From Acidobacteriota bacterium (GTDB lineage: Bacteria; Acidobacteriota; Terriglobia; Terriglobales; Acidobacteriaceae), in the NCBI GenBank assembly GCA_021818105.1, contig JAKAFB010000006.1, forward strand, positions 37,609-101,608: a stretch of DNA of 64,000 nt. The letters are read 5' to 3'. Numbering within the stretch: position 1 is the stretch's first letter; the number at the start of each line of letters is the position of its first letter. The translations under genes and the position numbers were made by a program. Shown one piece after another: positions 45,501 to 53,592 of this stretch. The notes under the pieces are model-generated. The model was not told the origin of the DNA and ran no database searches. It saw nothing but the letters and a program-made list of their open reading frames with translations.

Positions 45501-46366
45501 TTGGCGGCCTGGCGCTTGAGGCTGTTCATCTGCCGCGTGACTTCTTCAAAGATGTCATCGATGCGGGCAAGGTTTTGCTTGGAGCTTTCGAGACGAAGTT
45601 CAGCGAGGCGTTTCTTGGTCTTGAATCGGGTGATGCCGGCAGCCTCTTCAATGATTGCGCGACGGTCATGGGGCTTGGAGCTGAGCAACTGGCCGATCTG
45701 CTCCTGGGCAATGATGGCGTAGCTGTCAGGGCCAAGGCCGGTGCCCATGAAGATGTCCTGAATGTCGCGCAGGCGGCAGAGCTTTCCGTTGAGCAGGTAT
45801 TCGCTGTCTCCGGTGCGGAAGAGTCGGCGGGTGATGACGACTTCACCCTTTTGCGGCGTGCGGTGGAACTTGCGGCGTCGGATCTTTAGGACGACAGCCT
45901 GGGCCCCGTCGACTTTCTCGGTGGGCTGTGGGTCGTTGGCTTCATCATCCTCGATGGCCTGGCCGGGTTGCTCGGAGGCGGCGATTTCCTCGGCTTCGGC
46001 GGCCCTCTGACGGCGTAGTTCCTCCTCATCCCAATCGGCGGGGCCTTCTTCGTCGGCGACGATCTCGGGCTCGATGGGGATGGGCCCCTCATAGGCATCT
46101 GGGTCAACCATGGTGAGAGTGACTTCGGCCATGCCGAGCGGCTTGCGCTGGCGGGTTCCGGCAAAGATGACGTCCTGCATCTGCGTGCCGCGGAGAGTCT
46201 TGGCGCTCTGCTCGCCGAGCACCCAACTGAGGGCATCGAGAATATTGGACTTGCCGCAACCGTTTGGTCCCACAACCGCGGCGACGCCCTCACCGGGCAC
46301 GGTGAGCTCCGTGCGATCACAAAAGCTCTTGAAGCCGAGGATGTGGATTTTTTTCAGTTTCAGCAT
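42551..46366 (-). CDS. smc: Chromosome segregation SMC ATPase with acidic head insertion
   Basis: Core of bacterial condensin, 1271 residues. N-terminal half of the ATPase head with Walker A GPNGCGKSN (about 33-41), long coiled coils (about 250-570 and 740-1100), hinge (about 590-720, with LADFLEVSDSHEG), and C-terminal head with signature LLSGGEKALTALAL and Walker B FCILDEVDAPLD. The start is 46366 (MLKLKKIHILGFKSF); the frame to 46459 adds non-family residues. Residues about 90-170 contain a Glu/Asp-rich insertion of around 70 residues between two beta strands that most SMCs lack. No scpA or scpB gene adjoins it. Confidence 0.95.
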   Translation of the reverse strand: MLKLKKIHILGFKSFCDRTELTVPGEGVAAVVGPNGCGKSNILDALSWVLGEQSAKTLRGTQMQDVIFAGTRQRKPLGMAEVTLTMVDPDAYEGPIPIEPEIVADEEGPADWDEEELRRQRAAEAEEIAASEQPGQAIEDDEANDPQPTEKVDGAQAVVLKIRRRKFHRTPQKGEVVITRRLFRTGDSEYLLNGKLCRLRDIQDIFMGTGLGPDSYAIIAQEQIGQLLSSKPHDRRAIIEEAAGITRFKTKKRLAELRLESSKQNLARIDDIFEEVTRQMNSLKRQAAKAERFAAVRDELRSRLRVVLASRMAAMDSEQARLEQEMAALTERINISAAEIESQEASQHSLTERGYELDRESQEAQSRANTAAVELERATSRERSNGERIHELEARLAAAAAELEQTRSQLSGIAEERAQQQSFLETAASEARAFHQRVEARQQEARAAAEEVFSAERQLESARRHAMHLLTQAGNARNSTAQAEESLAVLEREAERLDAEMGQARNELEHMGVQSGQARLRFQSAGESLKQLEGEIIALRESLQARRSEEEALRIRSNELRSAHATATGRRNSLDALIRDHSYATDTVRRLLKPGGLAQGAAGTLADFLEVSDSHEGVVDEFLRDELNYVVVKSWSAAEEGVRLLKSGVEGRATFLIHPEDSAHNGAGNGHSDPIHLPGLTPLKDTIRVLNGFGRSLETILPKLRDGYLAPNAAEAQRLAAEHRHAFFLTPEGECFHNATVTGGKPASEGPLALKRELRELDARLARLEKDLAQAEAEAATLTRTIAELAAQLEARSEDRHIAEREAANQGAALQQMEAETQRIERRLQDYMLQAARNKDARDAKHAIIEQKREEAVRLEAEHATAEAALEEQQAQLASLRQKREALQQEAAQVTAELAGLEERRRGAEAAFQRIDRLHADLERRVLTVEQQRAAAEAEREQRIRESTELAQRAQTLAAQKDEALAQAHTMSAEAQALRQQLATLEAQLKAARASLDQIREDRANRSSEIAKLRSDLEHLEASSLAEVNVEAAALRADTEITHLIDEALTVEEETCRQLRQRIEQMGPVNMMALEEYKETAERHGFLESQRRDLLESIENTQETIREIDQISRTKFDEAFAQINENFSRVFARLFQGGQAFLRIIDAENQAESGLDIVASPPGKKLQNVLLLSGGEKALTALALLMGIFQYRPSPFCILDEVDAPLDETNVGRLTELLNALSAETQFLVVTHSKRMMHSADMIYGVTMQEPGVSKIVSVKLGGQEQQRATA

Positions 46367-46516
46367 GCTATCTCCGGTCACTAGGGGCTGTGCACCGCGG
46401 TGCGGTTGGTGGCCAATGCATCCTGCCGTCGCAAGCCGGACGGCCTGTGGATGACCCATTGACTACAGACTGTAAGGAGCTGGAAGGGCAGGGTCAACGG
46501 CGGCAGAACCGGTTTT

Positions 46517-46525
46517 TGTGGATAA
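46517..46525. promoter_or_regulatory. DnaA-box-like nonamer
   Basis: TGTGGATAA is an exact match to the reverse complement of the DnaA box TTATCCACA, in the 266-base gap between smc and oxyR. About one such match in a window this size is expected by chance, so the site alone is weak evidence. Confidence 0.2.
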
Positions 46526-46632
46526 GGCGGGCCGGAATTCATCTTTGGCGACATTCTTGGGTATTTGACGGGGATTTTCCGGTTTTGGTGGAGTTTTTGG
46601 CCGTGATTTCCACAGATGGAATTGAGCGGATT

Positions 46633-47535
46633 TCAGGATTGAAAGCGGGCGAGATCGACAGCGGAACGGATAATCTTTTCAAGCGCGCGTAGAGCCTGGG
46701 GGCGCGGGAAGCCGGGCCGACTGGCGAGGCGGATGGTGCGGCAGGAACGGCCGGCAAGTGGGCGCAGGACAATGCCGCGCTGGCGGAGCGAGTCAGCGGC
46801 CAGGGCTGGGATGAGAGTGACGCCATAGCCGGCGGCAACGAGGTTTACGAGGGTCTCCAGCGTTGCGGCCTGCATGGAGCCGTGTAAGCCGCTGTGGGCA
46901 CCCTGCCGGGAGCCGCAGGCGGCCAGAGCCTGGTTGGCGAGGCAGTGGCCCTCGGCCAGGACAAGGAGTTCGTCGGTCAAGGCTTCTTCGCAGACTGTTG
47001 CTCCTGCGAGGAGGCGGTGATGGACAGGCAGAGCCGCGAGGAGTGGTTCGTCAAATAGGGCGATTTCGGTGATTTCGGGTGCGTCAGTGGCAGTGGCGAG
47101 CAGGGCAGCATCGAGACGGTGGTTGCGCAGGGAATCGACGAGAGTGCGGGTCTGGTCCTCCCAAAGCTCAATGGTCAGGCCGGGATAGCCAAGGCGCAGC
47201 GGTTCCAAGATGAGGGGCATGAGGTAGGGAGCGAGGGTGGGAATGACGCCGAGTTTGAGTGGACCGACGAGCGGATTGCGAGAGGCCTGGGCGACTTCCT
47301 CCATCTGGCGGGTTTCTTCGAGGGCGCGCTGGGCATGGGCGAGTATGCGACTGCCTACGGGGGTGAGCACAACGCGCTTGTTGGTGCGCTCGAGCAGGGT
47401 GACACCCAGTTCCTCCTCAAGTTTGCGCAACTGGTTGCTGAGGGTGGGCTGGCTGACATTGCACGCTTCGGCCGCGCGGCCGAAGTGGCGATGTTCAGAG
47501 AGTGCGACGAGATAGCGTAGATCTTGGAGATTCAT
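46633..47535 (-). CDS. oxyR: OxyR-type peroxide-sensing LysR regulator
   Basis: A 300-residue LysR-family regulator with an N-terminal winged helix-turn-helix (about 1-60, SQPTLSNQLRKLEEELG) and a C-terminal periplasmic-binding-type sensor domain. It has two cysteines, C198 and C207 in HCLANQALAAC, nine residues apart and in the sequence context of the redox pair of E. coli OxyR (C199/C208), so it is very likely a true peroxide sensor rather than a generic LysR protein. No catalase or peroxiredoxin gene lies next to it in this window. Confidence 0.9.
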   Translation of the reverse strand: MNLQDLRYLVALSEHRHFGRAAEACNVSQPTLSNQLRKLEEELGVTLLERTNKRVVLTPVGSRILAHAQRALEETRQMEEVAQASRNPLVGPLKLGVIPTLAPYLMPLILEPLRLGYPGLTIELWEDQTRTLVDSLRNHRLDAALLATATDAPEITEIALFDEPLLAALPVHHRLLAGATVCEEALTDELLVLAEGHCLANQALAACGSRQGAHSGLHGSMQAATLETLVNLVAAGYGVTLIPALAADSLRQRGIVLRPLAGRSCRTIRLASRPGFPRPQALRALEKIIRSAVDLARFQS

Positions 47536-47567
47536 GGGGAGTGCAGGAAGCTACGCTCTGTACCATG

Positions 47568-47580
47568 GATTATAGCAATC
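47568..47580. promoter_or_regulatory. Possible LysR-box upstream of oxyR
   Basis: GATT-N5-AATC at 47568-47580 fits the T-N11-A inverted-repeat pattern bound by LysR-family proteins, 33 bases before the oxyR start. Autoregulation is common in this family; the assignment here is inference from position and symmetry. Confidence 0.3.
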
Positions 47581-47647
47581 GTAAGCGTGAAGATGATTGT
47601 TGTGGTGTATCGATAATTGAATGCTGGGTGATTTCATTGTTCAGCGA

Positions 47648-47676
47648 AACAGCGGCTGCGCGAAGCAGCCGCTGTT
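47648..47676. terminator. Twelve-base-pair hairpin between pilin and oxyR
   Basis: AACAGCGGCTGC (47648-47659) pairs perfectly with GCAGCCGCTGTT (47665-47676) around the loop GCGAA. It is about 70 bases downstream of the pilin stop on the minus strand. There is no long T-tract, but the position and stability suit a terminator for the pilin transcript. Confidence 0.5.
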
Positions 47677-47745
47677 GTTGCGTCTAGTTTGATTTAGTAA
47701 GTCGGGGCCGGTCAATCTGTAATTTATGGTCCAGCTATTGGCAGA

Positions 47746-47970
47746 CTAGTCATCGAACCCGCGGTGGTGGGATCCGCCAATGTAGTGCTGAACGCTCAAG
47801 GCCAAGCTGTTGTACGCATGGTCGATGCCGAGGGCCAGGGTCTTCATTCCCATGGTTACACTGCAGGCAATCAGCATCAGGAGGAGTGCGTACTCAACAA
47901 TGTCCTGCGCTTCTTCACAGAAGGTGAGGGTTCGCATCCAGAAGTAGAGTTTCAGCGTCAGGTCATTCAT
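47746..47970 (-). CDS. Flp-type pilin, orphan
   Basis: A 74-residue pilin of the Flp/Tad class. The prepilin signature QDIVEYALLL is present with Glu at +5 and Tyr at +6 of the expected mature protein and a hydrophobic helix (about 25-45) behind it; the residue before the cleavage point is Ala instead of the usual Gly. The frame is open to 48252, but the ATG at 47970 has AGGGGGAACC just upstream and starts a normal-sized pilin. No tad assembly genes, prepilin peptidase or secretion ATPase are in the window. Confidence 0.85.
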   Translation of the reverse strand: MNDLTLKLYFWMRTLTFCEEAQDIVEYALLLMLIACSVTMGMKTLALGIDHAYNSLALSVQHYIGGSHHRGFDD

Positions 47971-48238
47971 GGTTCCCCCTGCTTGATTGGCCGGAAAACC
48001 AGCCGTTCGGTATTGCAGCGATTGCGGGCGTACTGGTCCGCGGAGCATGTATGCATTAAGAGACAATTTAGGAGTAGAGCATATCCCACGGGGGTTGCAA
48101 GTGAATGCAAAGAAAGGGTTAGGAACTGGTTTTCGAACGTGACTTATGTAACGGGTGGCAGGCTGTCTGCTGTAGAGTGAGTTGAGCGACTGGGCCGATG
48201 GATGCCAGACGCAAGATCGGACTCCGCGAACCTTTTCA

Positions 48239-50296
48239 ATGAGCGTCTGCACAGCACAGAATTTGCCGGCAATTCTTCAAGCGACATTTGGCTTTGAACG
48301 GTTTAGAGCGAATCAAGAGGCGGTGTGCCGCACGGCCATCGAAGGCAGGGACCTGCTGCTGGTGATGCCAACGGGTTCGGGGAAGTCCCTGTGCTATCAG
48401 TTGCCAGCGGTGGCGCTGGGGGGGACTGCACTGGTGGTTTCTCCGCTGATTGCGTTGATGGAAGACCAGGTTGCGAAGCTGGCGGGGTTGGGGCTGCGGG
48501 CGGAGCGGATTCACTCTGGGCTGGACCGAGGAGCCTCGCGGCAGGTATGCGTGGATTACCTGGCGGGGAAGCTACAGTTCTTGTTTATCGCACCGGAGCG
48601 GCTACGCGTGCCGGGCTTTGGCGCGATGCTGGCCAGGCGGAGGCCGGCGTTGATCGCGGTGGACGAAGCACACTGCATTTCGCAATGGGGGCACGACTTC
48701 AGGCCTGACTATCGGATGCTGGGGCAGTATTTGCCTGCGCTGCGTCCCGCACCGGTGGTAGCGCTGACGGCTACGGCGACGCCTGCGGTGCAGGAAGACA
48801 TTGTGATGCAGCTGGGCATGGTGAATCCGAAACGCTTCATCCACGGCTTTCGACGAGAGAATCTGGCGGTTGAAGTGGTGGATCTGCCTGTGCCGCAGCG
48901 AGGGACGGCTGTGTGCGGGCTGCTGAAGGAGAAGGCGCGGCGGCCGGCGATAGTCTATGCGTCCTCGCGGAAGCTAGCGGAGCAATTGGCAGAGGAGATC
49001 ACGGCCGTAGCGCGGACCGCGGCGTACCATGCGGGACTGGATACTGAAACACGGGAGCGCGTGCAGACGGCGTTCCAGACAGGGAAGCTGGAGGTGGTGG
49101 TGGCAACCATCGCGTTTGGCATGGGCGTGGACAAGGCGGACATCCGGACGGTGATTCATGTGGGCTTGCCGTCAACGCTCGAGGGGTACTACCAGGAGAT
49201 TGGACGGGCGGGACGGGACGGGAAGCCAAGCCGGACGTTCCTGATGCACTCATATGCCGACCGGAGGACGCAGGATTTCTTTCTGAACAGGGATTATCCA
49301 CCGGTGGCGCACCTGGAGCAGGTATACCGTGCATTGACGGATGATCTGCAGGCGGTGGAGGATCTGCGGGGTGCGTGCGAGCTGAGCGATGAGGAATTTG
49401 ATAAGGCGCTGGAGAAGCTGGAGATCCACGGCGGCGCACGGGTGGACTATGGCGGGCACGTGACGGCGGGCGGACCGGGGTGGAAGAAAACGTACGCGGT
49501 GCAGGCGCAACACAGGGCAGAACAGCTGAGCAAGGTGCTGCGGTTTACCGAGGCCACGGATTGCAGGATGGCAGCGCTGGTGCGGCATTTTGGCGACGTT
49601 GAGGATGCTCAGCCGTGCGGGGTGTGCGATGTGTGCAACCCGGCGGGGGCAGTGCTGAAACTGTTTCGCCGTGCCACGACGGTTGAACGGAAGATGGCGC
49701 AGGCAATTTTGGAGGCGTTGCGTCCGGTGGAGTACAAGGCGGCAGGGACACTGCACAAGACGGTGGACCCGGCCGGACACATGAGCCGGGATGAGTTCGA
49801 ATCCGTGCTGGATGCACTGATGCGCAGCGGGCTTGTGCAGGTGGAGGACGCCGAGTACGAGAAGGACGGCGAGGTGCGGCGGTTCCGCAAGGTGCGGCTG
49901 ACAGCAGCGGGGCTGGGTACGAGGACTTTGACGCATGTGGATCTACTGCTGGCCGACGGAGTAGTGGAGGAGTTTAGCGGGAAGGCTGAGGCAACGAATT
50001 CTGTGAGGAAGATGAGGAAAGGACAGACAGGGAGGGTCGAAAAGGCATTGAGCGATCCGGTACGACTTTCCACGGCTGATGAGGCGCTGGCGGGGAGGCT
50101 GCGGGAGTGGCGCGCGGCGGAGGCGAAACGACGGCGGGTGCCAGCCTATGTGGTGATGCATGACCGTACCCTGTACGCGGTGGCGCAGGCCCGACCACAG
50201 AATCCGAGGCAGTTGCTGGAGGTGGACGGCATGGGAACTGCGAAAGTGGAGAAGTTTGGGAAGGCGATTCTGGAATTGTGCGAAAAGTGCGACTGA
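48239..50296 (+). CDS. recQ: RecQ family ATP-dependent DNA helicase
   Basis: A 685-residue 3'-to-5' helicase for recombination and fork repair. Motif I MPTGSGKSLCYQ, motif II VDEAHCISQWGHDFRPDY, motif V/VI IAFGMGVDKADIR and QEIGRAGRDGKPS are canonical. The RQC zinc site uses cysteines in TDCRMA and CGVCDVC; a winged helix follows, and the C-terminus carries an HRDC domain (about 605-680). The start at 48239 (MSVCTAQNL) is chosen; a TTG at 48182 would add 19 residues. The convergent cyclophilin gene is separated by a shared terminator. Confidence 0.94.
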   Translation: MSVCTAQNLPAILQATFGFERFRANQEAVCRTAIEGRDLLLVMPTGSGKSLCYQLPAVALGGTALVVSPLIALMEDQVAKLAGLGLRAERIHSGLDRGASRQVCVDYLAGKLQFLFIAPERLRVPGFGAMLARRRPALIAVDEAHCISQWGHDFRPDYRMLGQYLPALRPAPVVALTATATPAVQEDIVMQLGMVNPKRFIHGFRRENLAVEVVDLPVPQRGTAVCGLLKEKARRPAIVYASSRKLAEQLAEEITAVARTAAYHAGLDTETRERVQTAFQTGKLEVVVATIAFGMGVDKADIRTVIHVGLPSTLEGYYQEIGRAGRDGKPSRTFLMHSYADRRTQDFFLNRDYPPVAHLEQVYRALTDDLQAVEDLRGACELSDEEFDKALEKLEIHGGARVDYGGHVTAGGPGWKKTYAVQAQHRAEQLSKVLRFTEATDCRMAALVRHFGDVEDAQPCGVCDVCNPAGAVLKLFRRATTVERKMAQAILEALRPVEYKAAGTLHKTVDPAGHMSRDEFESVLDALMRSGLVQVEDAEYEKDGEVRRFRKVRLTAAGLGTRTLTHVDLLLADGVVEEFSGKAEATNSVRKMRKGQTGRVEKALSDPVRLSTADEALAGRLREWRAAEAKRRRVPAYVVMHDRTLYAVAQARPQNPRQLLEVDGMGTAKVEKFGKAILELCEKCD

Positions 50297-50320
50297 AAAA
50301 GTTATACAGTGTGCAGAAAT

Positions 50321-50356
50321 AGCAAAGCCCCTCGGGTGGATGCCGGGGGCTTTGCT
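50321..50356. terminator. Bidirectional terminator between recQ and cyclophilin
   Basis: AGCAAAGCCCC (50321-50331) pairs perfectly with GGGGCTTTGCT (50346-50356). It sits in the 75-base gap between the convergent recQ and cyclophilin genes and carries AAA/TTT within the stem arms on both strands. Confidence 0.65.
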
Positions 50357-50371
50357 GTGATGGATGAGTTG

Positions 50372-50902
50372 CTAGGCGATGCGCTCGATGACGAGGGAAT
50401 CGAGGACTACGGGTTTGTGGGGCTTGTCCTGTGAGTTGCGGGGGACGCGGGAGATCTTGTCTGCGATGTCCTGGCCCTCAACAACTTCGCCGAAGATGGT
50501 GTGGTTGCCGGTGAGCCACGGGGTGGGGGCGACGGTGATGAAGAACTGGCAGCCGTTGGTGTTGGGTCCGGAGTTGGCCATGGCGAGCTTGCCGGGCTTG
50601 TCGAACTTGTGCGGCGAGCCCTTGGTTTCATCCTGGAAGCGGTAACCGGGGCCACCCATGCCGGTGCCGGTGGGGTCGCCGCCCTGAATCATGAAATCGG
50701 GGATGATGCGATGGAAGATGGTACCGTCATAGAGCTTGCTGGTGGACTTGGCGCGGGTGGAGGGGTGGACCCACTCTTTGGCGCCCTCGGCGAGATCAAT
50801 GAAGTTCTTGACGGTGATGGGCGCGTCGGATTCGAAGAGGCGGACGGTGATCTTGCCTTCAGTGGTGTTGAAGACGGCGTATGTTCCTGCTGCGAGTGCC
50901 AT
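50372..50902 (-). CDS. Cytosolic cyclophilin-type peptidyl-prolyl isomerase
   Basis: A 176-residue single-domain cyclophilin with no signal peptide, catalysing cis-trans proline isomerisation in the cytosol. Catalytic-site residues of the family are visible: FHRIIPDFMIQGGDPTGTG with the essential Arg and Phe, and NGCQFFITVAPTPWL. It lies 85 bases downstream of an exported paralogue on the same strand; the two share the FHR, IQGGDPTGTGMG and ANSGPNTNG stretches, so they derive from a duplication. Confidence 0.95.
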   Translation of the reverse strand: MALAAGTYAVFNTTEGKITVRLFESDAPITVKNFIDLAEGAKEWVHPSTRAKSTSKLYDGTIFHRIIPDFMIQGGDPTGTGMGGPGYRFQDETKGSPHKFDKPGKLAMANSGPNTNGCQFFITVAPTPWLTGNHTIFGEVVEGQDIADKISRVPRNSQDKPHKPVVLDSLVIERIA

Positions 50903-50928
50903 GGGAGCTCCTGGTTTTTTGTCGTTTC

Positions 50929-50962
50929 CCGGGTCCTAAAAAACGAGACCTGGGGCACCCGG
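50929..50962. repeat. Palindrome between the two cyclophilin genes
   Basis: CCGGGT (50929-50934) pairs with ACCCGG (50957-50962) around a 22-base loop that contains CCTGGGGC; a second palindrome, CCGGATCCGG, overlaps its right end. The GGGGCACCCGG wording recalls intergenic repeats I associate with Acidobacteria, but only one copy is clear in this window. Confidence 0.3.
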
Positions 50963-50987
50963 ATCCGGTGGGATCAGGGGGTGCGGA

Positions 50988-51725
<738 letters not shown>

Positions 51726-51795
51726 GCCATTTCTAAGAGTAAATCATGGGGGTTTAGACCTGCCAGCACTGGCGCCGGAGATGTATTGTATTGCC

Positions 51796-53331
51796 ATGAT
51801 GAAACTGCGTTTAGGAATTCACACATGGCGCATCGCGGTGGTGGCGTGTACTGTCTGCTGCCTGAGTGTCGCGGCTGCGCAGGTTTGGGCACAAGAGGAC
51901 AAAGCTGCAACCACCCCTGAGAAGACGAGCGAAAAGCCCAAGGACAAGCTGGACCTGCCGCCACTGCCGGCGGATGCGCACACGGACCAGACGATGCAGC
52001 TGAACGGCAAGACTCTGCATTACACGGTGACGGTGGGCGCGCTGCCGGTGCGCAACACGGATGGCAAGGAAGTGGGCCAAGTGGTGGCGACGGCCTACAC
52101 GATGGAAGGTAAGGACCGGCCAGTCACCTTTGCGCTAAACGGTGGGCCGGGTGCAGCGAGCGTGTACCTGAACCTAGGCGCAATTGGGCCGAAGCACCTG
52201 CAAGCGGGGAATGAGGGAGACAGCCCGTCTGACCCTGCAGTGCTGAAGGACAACCCGGGGACGTGGCTGGATTTTACCGACCTCGTGTTTATCGACCCGG
52301 TCGGCACGGGATTCAGCCGGTCGCTGGTGCCTGAGGCAGAGGCGAAGAAGCTGTTCTACAGTACGGAGCCGGACATCGAGTACCTGTCACGAGTGATCTA
52401 CGACTGGCTGGTGAAGAACGGGCGACTAGAGTCGCGGAAGTACCTAGTGGGCGAGAGCTATGGGGGCTTCCGTGGACCGCGCGTCGCGTACTTTCTGCAA
52501 TCGCAACTGGGCGTGGCGATGAATGGCGTTGTGCTTGTGTCGCCGTACCTGAACCCGACGATCGAGCGGGATGGCGACCTGAGCCCCCTGCCGTGGATGG
52601 TGACGTTACCTTCGATTACGGCGGCGAACCTGGAGCGACAGAAGAAGCTGACGCCGCAGGCAATGCAGGATGTCATCAGTTACACGATGGGCGAGTATGC
52701 AACGACGCTGATCAAGGGCCGTTCGGACCAGGCCGCGACGGACAGGATGATCCAGAAGGTTACGGAGATGACGGGGCTGGACCCGACGTTTGTGAAGTAC
52801 TCGGGAGGCCGACTGGAGACAGACGCGTATCTGCGCGAGGTGTATAGGGAGCAAGGTAAGCTGGGTTCGGTATACGACTCAAACGTGACCTCGTTCGATC
52901 CATTTCCATTTGCGCCGGAGCAAAGGGCAAATGATCCGATTCTTGCTGCAATGATTGCTCCGATGACGACGGCGATGGTGAACTTTGTGACCGAGACGGT
53001 GGGCTGGAAGGTGGATGCGCGCTATAACGCGCTCTCCTATGAAGTGAACCGGCTATGGGACCGGGACGCCGCGCTGCGGACGGGCTCTGTGCCGCAACTG
53101 CGGCAGGCTGTGGCAGCAGACCCAAAGCTGCGTGTGATGATTGTGCACGGATGGAATGATCTGTCGTGTCCGTTCATGGGATCGATTCTGACGGTGGACC
53201 AGATGCCGGTGATGGGAGATCCGACGCGTGTTTCAGTGCATGAGTATCCGGGCGGGCATATGTTCTATACGCGCGAATCGAGCCGAGCGGAACTGCGCAA
53301 GGATGTGATGGAGATGTACAGTAAACACTAA
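51796..53331 (+). CDS. Secreted serine carboxypeptidase (peptidase family S10)
   Basis: An exported 511-residue alpha/beta hydrolase that removes C-terminal amino acids, usually at acid pH. Signal peptide about 1-32 (SVAAAQVWAQ). The oxyanion strand NGGPGAAS, the nucleophile S221 in GESYGG, the catalytic Asp in HGWNDLSCPF and the His in PGGHMFY form a complete triad. S10 enzymes are more typical of eukaryotes but recur in Acidobacteria and some other soil bacteria. The ATG pair at 51796/51799 is preferred to the ATG at 51724, which would place an atypical tail before the signal peptide. Confidence 0.92.
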   Translation: MMKLRLGIHTWRIAVVACTVCCLSVAAAQVWAQEDKAATTPEKTSEKPKDKLDLPPLPADAHTDQTMQLNGKTLHYTVTVGALPVRNTDGKEVGQVVATAYTMEGKDRPVTFALNGGPGAASVYLNLGAIGPKHLQAGNEGDSPSDPAVLKDNPGTWLDFTDLVFIDPVGTGFSRSLVPEAEAKKLFYSTEPDIEYLSRVIYDWLVKNGRLESRKYLVGESYGGFRGPRVAYFLQSQLGVAMNGVVLVSPYLNPTIERDGDLSPLPWMVTLPSITAANLERQKKLTPQAMQDVISYTMGEYATTLIKGRSDQAATDRMIQKVTEMTGLDPTFVKYSGGRLETDAYLREVYREQGKLGSVYDSNVTSFDPFPFAPEQRANDPILAAMIAPMTTAMVNFVTETVGWKVDARYNALSYEVNRLWDRDAALRTGSVPQLRQAVAADPKLRVMIVHGWNDLSCPFMGSILTVDQMPVMGDPTRVSVHEYPGGHMFYTRESSRAELRKDVMEMYSKH

Positions 53332-53343
53332 GAAACCGGGGCG

Positions 53344-53370
53344 AAAGGGCTGCCTTCAGCAGCCCTTTTT
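53344..53370. terminator. Terminator shared by convergent genes, overlapping the anti-sigma stop
   Basis: AAAGGGCTGC (53344-53353) pairs with GCAGCCCTTT (53359-53368), followed by TT on the plus strand and preceded by A-rich sequence. The right arm and loop lie inside the last codons and stop of the minus-strand anti-sigma gene, so the element is partly coding. Confidence 0.75.
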
Positions 53371-53592
53371 GCAGCGGGCCATGATGGCAGAGTGGAGACG
53401 CTCACGGAGGCCAGCGGGCAACTCGTAAATCTCGTGCGAGCGATAGATTTCAATGGTCTTGCGCGTGGTGTTGAACGTGACCTCGCAGTGTTCGCAGCCC
53501 TTGAGGTGCTTCTCGAGTTCCGTGCGGGTATCGGTGCTTACCGAGTCGTCAATCAGATCGTCGAGCAAAGCCAGAAATTCAGAGCAGGTCAC
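53356..53592 (-). CDS. Zinc-finger anti-sigma factor (ZAS type)
   Basis: A 78-residue protein carrying the zinc-binding anti-sigma signature H29-x3-C33-x2-C36 (EKHLKGCEHC) with an additional Cys at position 3. Such ZAS domains clamp ECF sigma factors. There is no transmembrane helix, so it would be a soluble, possibly redox-responsive regulator like RsrA. Its start overlaps the sigma gene stop by four bases, which supports a cognate pair. Two further cysteines (C74, C78) end the protein; the last codons form part of a terminator hairpin. Confidence 0.87.
   Translation of the reverse strand: MTCSEFLALLDDLIDDSVSTDTRTELEKHLKGCEHCEVTFNTTRKTIEIYRSHEIYELPAGLRERLHSAIMARCKKGC

Noticed and set aside
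46367..46459. 31-codon N-terminal extension of smc
   Set aside because: SMC proteins begin at the strand MLKLKKIHI, which starts at 46366.
46517..46525. Single DnaA box as sign of a replication origin
   Set aside because: One exact nonamer is expected by chance in a window this size; no cluster, no dnaA or dnaN gene and no A+T-rich unwinding region nearby.
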